A stretch of 52,582 nucleotides of DNA from Asaia bogorensis (GCA_945869965.1 CAMBRC010000020.1:1-52582); one strand, 5' to 3'. Positions 24,131-32,474 are shown, counted from the stretch's first letter. The notes: generated by a model from the letters alone, not told the origin. Numbers and translations: made by a program.

Positions 24131-25474
24131 TCAGACGACGCCGAACGCGAGATGCAGGGTGAGGCTGGCCGCCGCGCAGAGGGCGAGGGTTTGGGGGATG
24201 CCGCGCTTGAGGGGGAAGAGGGCGAGGGCGGCGAGGATGGCCAGGAGGAGGGCGGTGGGGTCGAGGGTGGTCCAGATGGGGGCTTCGAAGGAGAGTCCGG
24301 CGGCGCGGATGGGGGTGGTTTGGCGGAAGAGGACTTGGGTGGCGAACCAGAGGGCGAGGTTGGCGATGACGCCGACGATTGCGGCGGTGACGGCGGAGAG
24401 GCTGGCGGCGAGGGCTCGGTTGGATTGGAGGCGTTCGATGAGGGGGGCGCCGAGGAAGACGAAGGCGAAGCAGGGGGTGAAGGTCATCCACAGGGTGATG
24501 GCCGAGCCGGCGATGCCGCCGGGGATTCCGGTGAGGGTTCCGGGGGCGCGGTGGCCGGCGAGGAAGCCGACGAACTGGAGGACCAGGATGAGGGGGCCGG
24601 GGGTGGTTTCGGCCAGGCCCAGGCCGGTGAGCATTTCGGGGGCGGTGAGCCAATTGTAGTGCTCGACGGCGTCCTGGGCGACGTAGGCCAGGACGGCGTA
24701 GGCGCCGCCGAAGGTGACGACGGCCATTTTGGAGAAGAACAGGGCGATGTCGGCGAAGGTGTTGTCCAGGGGGAGGATTGCGGCCAGGGGGATGAGCCAG
24801 AGGGCGAGGGCGATGAGGCCGGCACGGCGGGCGGATTTGGCCTGGCGGGGGGCGTGGGTTGGGTCGGCGTCCATGAGGGCGTCGATGGCGGCGGGGGGGC
24901 CGGGTTTGGCGGTGCCGTGGCTGGGGGGGGCGAAGTGGGTGGGCAGGGTGTAGCCGATGAGGGCGGCGGCGAGGACCACGATGGGGAAGGGGGTGCCGAA
25001 GAAGAACAGGGCGATGAAGGCGGCGGCGGCGAGGGTCCAGGGGAGGCGGGTTTTGAGGGCGCGGCGGCCGACGCGCAGGAGGGCTTCGACGACGAGGACG
25101 AGAACGGCGCATTTGAGGCCGAAGAACAGGGCGGCGATGAGGGGGACGGCGCCGAACAGGACGTAAATCAAGGAGAGGGCGAGCATGACGAGCGCGCCGG
25201 GGAGGATGAAGAGCAGGCCGGCGGCGAGGCCTCCGCGCGGGCCGTGCATGAGCCAGCCGAGATAGGTTGCGAGCTGTTGGGCTTCGGGGCCGGGGAGGAG
25301 GGTGCAGAAGTTCAGGGCGTGGAGGAAGCGGCGGTCGCTGACCCAGTTCCTGGTGTCGACGACTTCGCGGTGGAGCAGGGCGATCTGGCCGGCGGGGCCG
25401 CCGAAGGAGAGGCAGCCGATGCGGAGCCAGACGCGCAGGGCTTCGGCGAAGGTGGGGAGGCGGGTTTGGGTCAT
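24131..25474 (-). CDS. chrA: Chromate efflux transporter ChrA
   Basis: A 447-residue inner-membrane CHR-family transporter, bidomain type. Both halves carry the family motif: LSFGGPAGQIALLHREVV near 23-40, and VTFGGAYAVLAYVAQDAVEH near 250-269. Each half has a PGP motif (LLPGPEAQQLATYLGWL; ETTPGPLILVLQFVG). About ten membrane segments are visible. It exports chromate. The start overlaps the chrB-like stop (ATGA, 25471-25474), so the two are translated as one unit. Confidence 0.93.
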   Translation of the reverse strand: MTQTRLPTFAEALRVWLRIGCLSFGGPAGQIALLHREVVDTRNWVSDRRFLHALNFCTLLPGPEAQQLATYLGWLMHGPRGGLAAGLLFILPGALVMLALSLIYVLFGAVPLIAALFFGLKCAVLVLVVEALLRVGRRALKTRLPWTLAAAAFIALFFFGTPFPIVVLAAALIGYTLPTHFAPPSHGTAKPGPPAAIDALMDADPTHAPRQAKSARRAGLIALALWLIPLAAILPLDNTFADIALFFSKMAVVTFGGAYAVLAYVAQDAVEHYNWLTAPEMLTGLGLAETTPGPLILVLQFVGFLAGHRAPGTLTGIPGGIAGSAITLWMTFTPCFAFVFLGAPLIERLQSNRALAASLSAVTAAIVGVIANLALWFATQVLFRQTTPIRAAGLSFEAPIWTTLDPTALLLAILAALALFPLKRGIPQTLALCAAASLTLHLAFGVV

Positions 25475-26283
25475 GGGCGGGCGCTCGGCCAGTTGTGGGT
25501 TTCGCCGGTGGCGTCGCGGGACCAGCGGTAGAAGGCGTCGTAGAGGGGCATGGCGGCGTTGAGCTGGGCGAGGTCGTCGCGGTGCATGCGGGAGAGGCCG
25601 AGGGAGGCGGCGAGGAGGCCGGCGGATTGGGGGGTGGCGGTGAGGTTGTCGGTGTCGGCGCCGCGGATGATCTGGGCGAGGCGGTCCAGGGCTTCGGTGT
25701 GCAGGGCGAATTCGTCGAGCATGGTGTCGAAGGTGCAGGTTTGGCTGCGGTGGGACCAGAAGGTGTCTTCGATGTCGAAGGGGGTGGCGGCGAAGCGGTC
25801 GGCGACATCGGCGACTTCGGCGGGGGCGACGAAGAGGAAGACGGCGGTGGGGTCGATGAAGCGGCGGATCAGCCAGGGGCAGGCGATGCGGTCGATCTTG
25901 GGGCGCAGGCGGGTGACCCAGACGGTCTGGTTTTGGGCGTTGCGGGGGGGGATGTGGTCGGGGCGGAGGAGGGGGGCGCGGGCGGTGGCCCAGGCTTCGA
26001 AGCCGCCTTCGAGGGATTCGGCGCGGGCACCGGCGTGGCGGAGCCAGGCGGCGACACCTTGGCTGAGTTTTAGGCCGCGTTGGCAGACGACGGCGACGGT
26101 CTGGCCGGCGTAGGCGGGGGCCCAGTCGGCGACGGTGCGGAAGTCTTGGCGGGTGCTGGCGGGGAGGAGGCGGGGGTCGAGGGCGTGGTCGTCGGGGATG
26201 CGCACGTCGAGGATGACGGGGGCGTCGGGGGTGCCGATGAGGCGGGTGAGTTGGGGGATGGTGATGGTGTCGAGGGATGGCAT
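25471..26283 (-). CDS. chrB: Rhodanese-ChrB fusion, chromate resistance protein
   Basis: A 270-residue protein with two parts. Residues 1-105 are a rhodanese-like domain: TIPQLTRLIGTPDAPVILDV, and an active-site loop VVC67QRGLKLS. Residues 120-270 are the ChrB C-terminal domain: VWVTRLRPKIDRIACPWLIR, RFIDPTAVFLFV and the EALDRLAQIIRGAD helix. ChrB proteins support or regulate ChrA-mediated chromate resistance. ATG 26283 follows GGAGCGG; the upstream in-frame extension is intergenic. Confidence 0.88.
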   Translation of the reverse strand: MPSLDTITIPQLTRLIGTPDAPVILDVRIPDDHALDPRLLPASTRQDFRTVADWAPAYAGQTVAVVCQRGLKLSQGVAAWLRHAGARAESLEGGFEAWATARAPLLRPDHIPPRNAQNQTVWVTRLRPKIDRIACPWLIRRFIDPTAVFLFVAPAEVADVADRFAATPFDIEDTFWSHRSQTCTFDTMLDEFALHTEALDRLAQIIRGADTDNLTATPQSAGLLAASLGLSRMHRDDLAQLNAAMPLYDAFYRWSRDATGETHNWPSARP

Positions 26284-26403
26284 GGCGTCCGCTCCATTGC
26301 TGGGAGGGTGGACGCGATATTTCGGCCTGAGCCTCACGGGGCGATCGCGGTTGTTCCCCTGGGACTCAGGGTGGCGGGGGGTGGGATGAGTGTCAAGCGG
26401 ATG

Positions 26404-26476
26404 GAAGTTTTTTGTTTCTTTTTTCAAAAAAGAAAGCGCTTCTTTTTGAAAAAAGAAGCAAAAACTTTTATCCGTT
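26404..26476 (-). repeat. A/T-rich double-hairpin repeat after the GNAT gene
   Basis: Inverted copy of the repeat at 15114-15190, near-identical over about 75 bases. On the minus strand it starts with the AACGGATAA that ends the GNAT gene, then carries two hairpins and T runs. It probably terminates the argJ-GNAT transcript. Confidence 0.8.
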
Positions 26477-26950
26477 AAGGTCTTTTATCATTTCCAGGGC
26501 GTAGTCGCGGTAGCCTTGGCGGCGGTAGGCGCGTTCGGCGCCGGTGTTGCCGTGGACGACGCCGAGGGTGATTTGTTTTAGGCCGCGGGCGATGGCCAGG
26601 CGTTCGGCTTCGGCCATCAGGGCGGTGCCGATGCCTTGGCCGCGGAGGGCAGCGCGGACGTAGAGGTCGGCGACGTGGGCGTGGTCGCGCTTTTCGTCGC
26701 GGACGAAGGGGCCCATGCGTTCGTAGGTGAGGACGAGGTGGGCGACGACGGCGCCGTCCAGTTCGGCGACGAGGACGGTGCCGCCGGTGTCGCGGGCGCG
26801 TTCGATCAGGCGGTCCATGGCGGCGATGGCGCCGGCGCGGGTGAGCTGGCGGTCGCCGACCAGGGCGTTTTCGAACAGGTTGAGGCCTTGCTCCTGTTCG
26901 TCCAGGGCGGTGCGGTCGCGCGGTTCGGCGGGGCGGATGATGAGGGGCAG
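26468..26950 (-). CDS. GNAT N-acetyltransferase with probable CTG start
   Basis: A 160-residue acetyltransferase. The acetyl-CoA loop R-G-Q-G-I-G-T-A is in VRAALRGQGIGTALMAEAER, followed by GLKQITLGVVHGNTGAERAY. The only ATG in frame (26818) would discard the N-terminal strand LPLIIRPAEPRDR and helix that every GNAT domain needs. The frame stays open upstream, and CTG 26950 gives LPLIIRPAEPRD with a CGGAG eight bases before it; the CTG lies five bases after the argJ stop. I therefore place the start at CTG, coupled to argJ. The substrate is unknown; the last two codons are shared with the repeat. Confidence 0.78.
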   Translation of the reverse strand: MPLIIRPAEPRDRTALDEQEQGLNLFENALVGDRQLTRAGAIAAMDRLIERARDTGGTVLVAELDGAVVAHLVLTYERMGPFVRDEKRDHAHVADLYVRAALRGQGIGTALMAEAERLAIARGLKQITLGVVHGNTGAERAYRRQGYRDYALEMIKDLNG

Positions 26951-26954
26951 GGGG

Positions 26955-28181
26955 TTAGCTCCGGTAGCTGCCGTTGATGTCGATGTAGCCGTGGGTGAGG
27001 TCGCAGGTCCAGACGGTGGCTTTGCCTTTTCCGAGGCCGATGTCGACGGCGATGTCGACTTCGAGGCCTTTCATGTGGGCGACGACGGGGGTTTCGTCAT
27101 AGCCGGGGATGACGGCGCCGTCGCGGGCCATCCAGGTGCCGCCGACGCCGATGCTCAGCTTGTCGCGGTCGGCGGGTTCGCCGGCCTTGCCGACGGCCAT
27201 GACGATGCGGCCCCAGTTGGCGTCCTCGCCGGCGATGGCGGTTTTCACCAGGGGGGAGTTGGCGATGGTCATGGCGATGCGCTTGGCGGATTTGGCGGTG
27301 ACGGCGCCGGTGACGTCGATCTTGATGAGTTTTTGCGCGCCTTCGCCGTCGCGGGTGACGAGGAGGGCGAGGTCGAGGAGGACTTCATTGAGGGCGCGCT
27401 GGAAGTCTTTCAGCTGTTTGGCCGAGTCGGCCTTGGGGTGCTTGGTGGCGCCGGTGGCGAAGAGCATCACGGTGTCGGAGGTGGAGGTGTCGCTGTCGAC
27501 CGTGGTGCAGTTGAAGCTGGGGCCGACGCCCTTGCTGAGCATGTCTTGCAGGAGGTCGGCGGGGATCTTGGCGTCGGTGAAGATGAAGCAGAGCATGGTG
27601 GCCATGTCCGGCGCGATCATGCCGCTGCCCTTGGCGATGCCGTTGATGCGGACTTCGACGCCGTTGATGGTGGCGGTGCGGGTGCTGCCCTTGGGGAAGG
27701 TGTCGGTGGTCATGATACCGCGGGCGGCGGCTTCCCAGCCCTCGGGGGAGAGGCTTTCGTGCAGCTTGGGCAGGGCGGCGGTGAGGCGGGCGTGGGGCAA
27801 GACTTCGCCGATGACGCCGGTGGAGGAAAGGAAGACCTGTTTTGCCGGGCAGCCGACCAGCTTGGCGGCGGCGGCGGCGCTGGCCTTGACGGTCTCGACG
27901 CCGGCTTTGCCGGTGAAGACGTTGGCGTTGCCGGCGTTGATGACGACCGCGCGGGCTTTGCCACCCTTCATGGCCTCGCGGCACCAGTCGATCGGGGCGC
28001 CGGGGCATTTGTTGGTGGTGAAGACGCCGGCGACGGAGGTGCCAGCGTCCATCTCGGCCATGACCAGGTCGGTGCGGCCGGTGGTGTAGCGGATGCCGGC
28101 GACGGCGGCGCCCAGGCGAACGCCGGCGATCGGCGGCAGGACGGGCAACGGCAAGGCAAGCGGCGAAATGGCGGTGGCCAT
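26955..28181 (-). CDS. argJ: Bifunctional ornithine acetyltransferase/N-acetylglutamate synthase
   Basis: A 408-residue arginine-biosynthesis enzyme, recycling the acetyl group from N-acetylornithine to glutamate. It is made as a precursor cut between A194 and T195 in MIAPDMATMLCFIFTD; T195 becomes the catalytic N-terminal nucleophile. The oxyanion-hole STGVIGE motif (120-126), GIMTTDTFPK near 155-164 and the C-terminal GYIDINGSYRS are present. ATG 28181 follows GGGAGAGAA. The stop is five bases from the GNAT CTG start. Upstream sits a G+C-rich repeat. Confidence 0.95.
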   Translation of the reverse strand: MATAISPLALPLPVLPPIAGVRLGAAVAGIRYTTGRTDLVMAEMDAGTSVAGVFTTNKCPGAPIDWCREAMKGGKARAVVINAGNANVFTGKAGVETVKASAAAAAKLVGCPAKQVFLSSTGVIGEVLPHARLTAALPKLHESLSPEGWEAAARGIMTTDTFPKGSTRTATINGVEVRINGIAKGSGMIAPDMATMLCFIFTDAKIPADLLQDMLSKGVGPSFNCTTVDSDTSTSDTVMLFATGATKHPKADSAKQLKDFQRALNEVLLDLALLVTRDGEGAQKLIKIDVTGAVTAKSAKRIAMTIANSPLVKTAIAGEDANWGRIVMAVGKAGEPADRDKLSIGVGGTWMARDGAVIPGYDETPVVAHMKGLEVDIAVDIGLGKGKATVWTCDLTHGYIDINGSYRS

Positions 28182-28239
28182 GGTTCGGTTCTCTCCCACG
28201 GGGCGTTTCGGCAGTGGTTCTAGCAGGAAGGCAAGGAAA

Positions 28240-28306
28240 GTGAAGGCGAGGGCTCTGCCCTCGACCCGCTGGGGCCTGAGGCCCCAGACCCCCATTCGTT
28301 AAGCGC
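28240..28306. repeat. Left part of a G+C-rich repeat split by the Mu-like element
   Basis: Reverse orientation of the 9158-9333 family: GAGGGCTCTGCCCTC hairpin, CCCGCTGGGGCC hairpin, then CCCCATTCGTTAAGCGC. The repeat breaks off at 28306 and resumes at 35800. Joining the two parts gives a normal copy with a 27-base-arm palindrome. Confidence 0.85.
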
Positions 28307-28356
28307 TGGGGTCCGAAAAATTATTCTGCCACGAGTTTGAGAATTAACCTGCCACG
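28307..28356 (+). promoter_or_regulatory. Left end with two transposase-binding-site-like repeats
   Basis: Two direct copies of a 20-base pattern lie about 23 bases apart: GAAAAATTATTCTGCCACG (28315-28333) and GAGAATTAACCTGCCACG (28339-28356). Each end of Mu-family elements carries several MuA-binding sites of this length. The right end carries matching sites in reverse orientation. Confidence 0.65.
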
Positions 28357-28414
28357 CAGCGTGCTAACGGTTTGAATTTAGATGGAATTTTGGATTTCTG
28401 GCGGTTCCGGTATT

Positions 28415-28580
28415 GGCGAACCGATTGCGGAACCTGTTGCGGCGCTGGCTCGCGCTAACCCGTTGATATTTTGAGCGGTGGCTACCGCTCATTCGCGTCT
28501 CAGATGCCCGAAAGATGCCTCTGAGACGCGATTGACGAACCGATTGGCGAACCAACTAGCGAGCCGGCTGGCGAGCCCTA
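28415..28580 (+). repeat. Direct and inverted repeats in the element's left noncoding region
   Basis: The 338 bases between the left end and the repressor stop hold no gene. They contain a CGAACCGATTG motif at 28417-28427 and 28536-28546, followed by variant units (GCGAACC, GCGAGCC, GCGAGCC) at 10-12-base spacing to 28580; a perfect seven-base hairpin GAGCGGT/ACCGCTC (28473-28490); and a perfect eleven-base inverted repeat CGCGTCTCAGA/TCTGAGACGCG (28494-28530). Transposase or repressor binding is possible. Confidence 0.6.
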
Positions 28581-28586
28581 GAAAGG

Positions 28587-28621
28587 AAAGGCCCCGCCGC
28601 ATCTGATGCGGCGGAGCCTTT
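28587..28621 (-). terminator. Intrinsic terminator of the repressor gene
   Basis: A long hairpin, AAAGGCNCCGCCGCATC against GATGCGGCGGNGCCTTT with one internal mismatch, followed on the minus strand by TTTCCTTTC. It is placed just after the repressor stop. Confidence 0.75.
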
Positions 28622-28644
28622 GTCGTCGCAGTGGATGTGAGAGG

Positions 28645-29172
28645 CTACTCGGCCGGGAAGCGCCCCGCTGAGTCAACCTCGGCTGCGGCTTCGGCGTGCC
28701 ACTCAGCCGGCGTGCCGGCGCCGGACAACTTCAGTTGCTGGTACCGCGCGACATACGCAACCATAAAGTCGCGAATGAGATGCGCCTTGATGTGAGGCAG
28801 CGCCGGATGCCCCTGCTGCCTCTCCATTTCATCCGCCCGCTTAACCGCGCAGGTCAGCGCCCGCATATCGACGGTCCCCGCCTTGTGCACCGCATCGCGA
28901 TTCGAGAACTCCCCGCGAAGCGCGGCCTCACCGAAGAGAACCGCGCCCATGCTTGAACCGGCAATGTGGGGGAACGTCCGTTCAATCTCCCACAACAGGG
29001 AAAGAGAGGGTTCCGCCTTGCCACTCTCGATGTTGGAGACATGCCCCCTGGAGACACCGAGCGCATCGGCGAAGTCCACCTGAGAGAGACCGGACGCCTC
29101 GCGGAGCAAGCGCAGGCGGTTGGCGACCTCGGCAGCAAGGCCGCCCTCCGACGCGCCGTTGAATTTAATCAT
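28645..29172 (-). CDS. XRE/HTH repressor of the Mu-like element
   Basis: A 175-residue transcription regulator. Residues 15-70 form a Cro/CI helix-turn-helix: VANRLRLLREASGLSQVDFA, then ALGVSRGHVSNIESGKAEPS. The rest (about 80-175) is helical and may serve dimerisation or sensing; no peptidase (LexA-like) motif is seen. It reads away from the transposase gene with a 51-base divergent gap that must hold both promoters, the position of the Mu c repressor. ATG 29172 follows AGGATAG. It should keep the transposition genes silent in the lysogenic state. Confidence 0.82.
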   Translation of the reverse strand: MIKFNGASEGGLAAEVANRLRLLREASGLSQVDFADALGVSRGHVSNIESGKAEPSLSLLWEIERTFPHIAGSSMGAVLFGEAALRGEFSNRDAVHKAGTVDMRALTCAVKRADEMERQQGHPALPHIKAHLIRDFMVAYVARYQQLKLSGAGTPAEWHAEAAAEVDSAGRFPAE

Positions 29173-29223
29173 TTTGCTATCCTGTATGTTGACCAGTGCC
29201 CACCATAATGCCAGATTGCCGAA

Positions 29224-31326
29224 ATGCCTTCAAGTCCCACCATCGGCAAATTGCGAGATTCGGCATTGGCCCATGCACCTTGGTGCGCCGCCGAAGCCTT
29301 TGCATGTGCCGCTGGAATTTCACTCCGCGCTGCACAGAAAGCTCTTGCACGAGCGTTCAACGGCGCCCCATGGAATGGGCATCTCCTGATCGTTCGGGCT
29401 GTGCCCACGCGTGGTGGTGCCTCCGGCGCCCGCTTCGAGGTAGCTATTGCATCCCTGCCGTCCGAAGTTGCTGCCAGCATCACGGCCGATCCGGAGCAAG
29501 AACCGCGCAGCCGCGTCGCCCTCGGCACCGACTGGCGCCTGTCGCTGGTGCGGCGCATCGTCCAGGCTGGACAACCCGGAAGCGATGAACGCGCGGCGGA
29601 GCTGCGCGACGTGGCGCAGTCTGAGTTCTGCCGGAGCGGCAAGCGGGCGGGTGCGCCGATCGCGGAGCGCACGTTGCGGGCCTGGGTGGCGACGTATGAG
29701 CGGGCGGGCGCCGTGCCGCTGATCCGCCGCACGCCGCGTGCTGATCGGGGCCGCTCCCGCGTCATCGCGTGGCGGGAGTGGGACAAGGCCCTGTCTGATG
29801 CAGGCATTTCCGAGGCGCACCAGCGCGAGATTGCGGCGAGCCTTGACGCCGACGTGCGCGGCCTGTGGGCCAATGGCGAGACAAGCGCAGCAAACATCCG
29901 GTTCAGTATGACAGTCCGGTGCCGCGCCCTGTTGGACAGTGCCCGCCTCGTGCTCCCAGAGGCGGAAATGGCGCGGCTGTGCCTGATGCCACTGCACTAC
30001 GCCGGAGAGAAGTCGCGACGCCGAGCGCGCATCGCGCACATCAAGCGAACCGACGCCGCGCGTTGGGCATCGCATCATGTGCAGCGCGTGCGCCGTCATC
30101 GGAACGACCTGCGGCCGATGGACCTTGTTGCGGTGGATGTACGACACTCGGATATACTGTATGAGCGGCCGGATGGGAGCCCTGCAACGGCCAAGATCGT
30201 TGCTTTTCAGGACCTTGCGACCAATAGAGTTTTTGCCCGTCCTTTCCTGTTGCCGAAGGGCGAAAGTATCCGCCGCGAGCATGTCTTGTCCGCGATGCGC
30301 GATCTTGCCGCCGATCCTTCATGGGGATTATGGCGCGGCCTGTATCTCGACAACGGCAGCGAGTTCAAGATTGGCCTTGCAGAGAGCGATCTTGCCCCCC
30401 TTGTGGACTTGGTCCGCAGGGTTCATGGCGACGATGCGGCAGCCGGCGTGCTCAACGTCAAGTATGGCGATGTCACCAGCCGCCCTTACAACCCGCAGTC
30501 CAAGGTGATCGAAGGCACGTTCTCCACTTTCACCCGTTCGATCGAGCCGGTTTATCAGGGTTTCATCGGCGGCGAACGCATGGCGAAGAAAACGCATAAC
30601 CAAGGGCGCGCGCCAGTTCCACTGCGGGGAGAAGAAGAGGAAATCCTGGCGAAGTTTGCCGATATGTTTGCATTCTACAATGCAAAACCTCAACAGAAGG
30701 GGCATTGCAAAGGGCTGTCTCCCAACGAGAAATTTGCCGAATGTGTCAACAATACTTCCCGGCCATGGGGCGCGCTCGTGCTTGATCCGGCGCAGTTCGC
30801 TTTCATCTTCGGCGGCACACCGATTTGGCGCACAGTGCAGCCGGGTGGCGAGCTAAACATCAACAACCGGGTGATGACAGCCCCCGAACTTGTGCCCATG
30901 GTCGGCGAGAAAGTCCGCGTGCGGCTGCCCATTCTTGATGCATCGTGCGCGATAGTGCTGAATGACAAGAACGATCGCTGGATTGTAGCGCGGGAGATCG
31001 TCGCGATTGGCATGCGCGACGTGGCCGGCGTGCGCAAACACGACAGCATGCGGCGGGCGGCTGCGCAGGCTGCCGCAGCCACAGCGCACGGTGCGACCAA
31101 GATCGACCCAGCTTCCGCGCGACATACCGCCGTGACGGCACTGCCGCCGCCAGTGGTGCCGGCGCCCATCGCAAGGGCTTCGGTCAATCCAGTGTTTCAC
31201 GAGGCTGCCAAGGCCGGCGGCACCGTCGCGCCAATGCCACAGCGCGCGGCCGAAAAGCAGCGCCGCAACGATGAAGTGGCGGAAAGCCGCCGCACCATCG
31301 TGGAGGCACTGCGTCGTGCAGGATGA
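29224..31326 (+). CDS. MuA-type DDE transposase
   Basis: A 700-residue transposase of the phage Mu A family. N-terminal residues 20-75 contain a DNA-binding region (WCAAEAFACAAGISLRAAQK). The catalytic triad is D305 in LVAVDVRHSD, D376 in LYLDNGSEFK and E430 in KVIEGTFSTF, at the family's spacing. A Mu-type C-terminal barrel (about 540-610) and a basic, Ala-rich tail that can contact MuB and host ClpX follow. It cuts and joins the element's ends. The start at ATG 29224 has a poor ribosome site; no better start is seen. It heads the plus-strand early operon. Confidence 0.92.
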   Translation: MPSSPTIGKLRDSALAHAPWCAAEAFACAAGISLRAAQKALARAFNGAPWNGHLLIVRAVPTRGGASGARFEVAIASLPSEVAASITADPEQEPRSRVALGTDWRLSLVRRIVQAGQPGSDERAAELRDVAQSEFCRSGKRAGAPIAERTLRAWVATYERAGAVPLIRRTPRADRGRSRVIAWREWDKALSDAGISEAHQREIAASLDADVRGLWANGETSAANIRFSMTVRCRALLDSARLVLPEAEMARLCLMPLHYAGEKSRRRARIAHIKRTDAARWASHHVQRVRRHRNDLRPMDLVAVDVRHSDILYERPDGSPATAKIVAFQDLATNRVFARPFLLPKGESIRREHVLSAMRDLAADPSWGLWRGLYLDNGSEFKIGLAESDLAPLVDLVRRVHGDDAAAGVLNVKYGDVTSRPYNPQSKVIEGTFSTFTRSIEPVYQGFIGGERMAKKTHNQGRAPVPLRGEEEEILAKFADMFAFYNAKPQQKGHCKGLSPNEKFAECVNNTSRPWGALVLDPAQFAFIFGGTPIWRTVQPGGELNINNRVMTAPELVPMVGEKVRVRLPILDASCAIVLNDKNDRWIVAREIVAIGMRDVAGVRKHDSMRRAAAQAAAATAHGATKIDPASARHTAVTALPPPVVPAPIARASVNPVFHEAAKAGGTVAPMPQRAAEKQRRNDEVAESRRTIVEALRRAG

Positions 31327-31422
31327 CCGCCAAACGAAATCGGACGGGAGGGCGTTGACGCGCCCTCCCGCCCTTCGCAGCCGGGGGCGTTTCCCCGGCA
31401 TCGATCAAGGGACATCACCCCA

Positions 31423-32223
31423 ATGACCGACACTTCGCACAATACTGCCACTTCAGCGGGCAACAATGCCCGCGTTCCTGCCGATATATGGCCGATCCGC
31501 AGCGCGGTGGCGATCGCCGAGGGCGTGGAAATCTGCCGCAAGACGGGGCAGATGGGCCTAATCACCGGCCCGAGCGGCACCGGCAAGACGACTGCGGCAA
31601 GCGCCACCGTGGCCGCGCTGGCGGGCGCCGATATCGAAGCCCACTACGTGATGATGACTCGCGCACATGATGGGTTGCTTCCCGGCCTTCTGCGCATCGC
31701 CAACGCGATCGGCGCCCATGCGCAACCGCACCTGGGTTGCGCTGGCGTCTATGACGATCTCGTCAACCACATGCTCTCGTCGTGGCAGCGCGGCGGCGTG
31801 CTTGTGCTGGACGAGGCGCAGTTCATGTCCGAAGCCCTGATTGATGGGCTGCGAAACATTGCCGACGACTTGCGCGGCAAAAACCGGGCGCGCGGCATCG
31901 TCATGGTGGGCACGCCCGAACTTGCGGCCAAGATCAATGGTAAGGTGGGGGGGCGATCCAAGCACTTCGCCCCGCTGCGCGGACGCCTCTACATGGCGGA
32001 TATCGAGGACCTTTCGAACGAGGACTTCGAGACAATCGCAGCGCACTATGAACTTCCCGGCAAGCAGGCTCTGGAACTGTTGGCACGCGTTGGTTCCGGG
32101 CGCGGAGGGCTGCACAACGTCGCACGCGTGCTCCCGATGGCGGAACGCATTGCGGGACTGGGCAATCCCTTGTCGCTGGTCGGCCTTCGTGTGGCCGTGC
32201 AGGGCCAGGGGGTGGCGTCGTGA
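31423..32223 (+). CDS. MuB-type AAA+ ATPase, target-DNA activator
   Basis: A 266-residue ATPase. Walker A is G49-P-S-G-T-G-K-T, Walker B is GVLVLD130-E131-A-Q, and sensor motif VMVGTPE follows near 165. Family members bind target DNA as ATP-driven filaments and deliver it to the transposase. A short disordered N-terminus precedes the ATPase domain, as in Mu B. It follows MuA after 96 bases, and its stop overlaps the next gene's GTG. Confidence 0.9.
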   Translation: MTDTSHNTATSAGNNARVPADIWPIRSAVAIAEGVEICRKTGQMGLITGPSGTGKTTAASATVAALAGADIEAHYVMMTRAHDGLLPGLLRIANAIGAHAQPHLGCAGVYDDLVNHMLSSWQRGGVLVLDEAQFMSEALIDGLRNIADDLRGKNRARGIVMVGTPELAAKINGKVGGRSKHFAPLRGRLYMADIEDLSNEDFETIAAHYELPGKQALELLARVGSGRGGLHNVARVLPMAERIAGLGNPLSLVGLRVAVQGQGVAS

Positions 32224-32474
32224 ACGCCGCCAGCCCTGTCACCCCGTTGCCGGTTGACGTGCTCGCGTGGGATGCCGCGCGGCACGCCGCGTCTATGGCG
32301 GCGCTGAACCTGGTTCACCTTCTGGACGTGGCGGAACAGGTTGTCATTGACGCGCCATCCGGGCTGCCACCCGAGGCGCTTGCCATGGTGGGCCGGCTCG
32401 GCGCGTTGATCGCTGCGCAGAAGGTGTTCGCTGCACAGGTTGGGGAGTGGTTCGATGCCTCGCCGGAAACCTGA
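32220..32474 (+). CDS. Small helical protein of the Mu-like early operon
   Basis: An 84-residue protein with no recognised family. It has two amphipathic helices (LAWDAARHAASMAALNLVHL and the region AQVGEWFDA). GTG 32220 overlaps the MuB stop (GTGA) and the 3' end overlaps gemA by 20 bases, so it is a tightly packed operon member. It could be a host-takeover or accessory protein; nothing more can be said. Confidence 0.65.
   Translation: MNAASPVTPLPVDVLAWDAARHAASMAALNLVHLLDVAEQVVIDAPSGLPPEALAMVGRLGALIAAQKVFAAQVGEWFDASPET

Noticed and set aside
24059-25531. Long Gly/Glu-rich plus-strand frame opposite chrA
   Set aside because: Low-complexity shadow of the chromate transporter gene; no family features.
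26727-28223. Long plus-strand frame opposite argJ
   Set aside because: Low-complexity Gly/Asp/Val composition, antisense to a well-conserved enzyme.
28315-28316. Element boundary at the first base of the GAAAAATTATT repeat
   Set aside because: The match between ends extends eight bases further out to TG termini, and only that boundary restores the host repeat with a direct duplication.
28473-28580. CRISPR-like array in the repeat cluster
   Set aside because: Units are too short (about 10-13 bases), variable and not separated by regular spacers; no cas genes are present.
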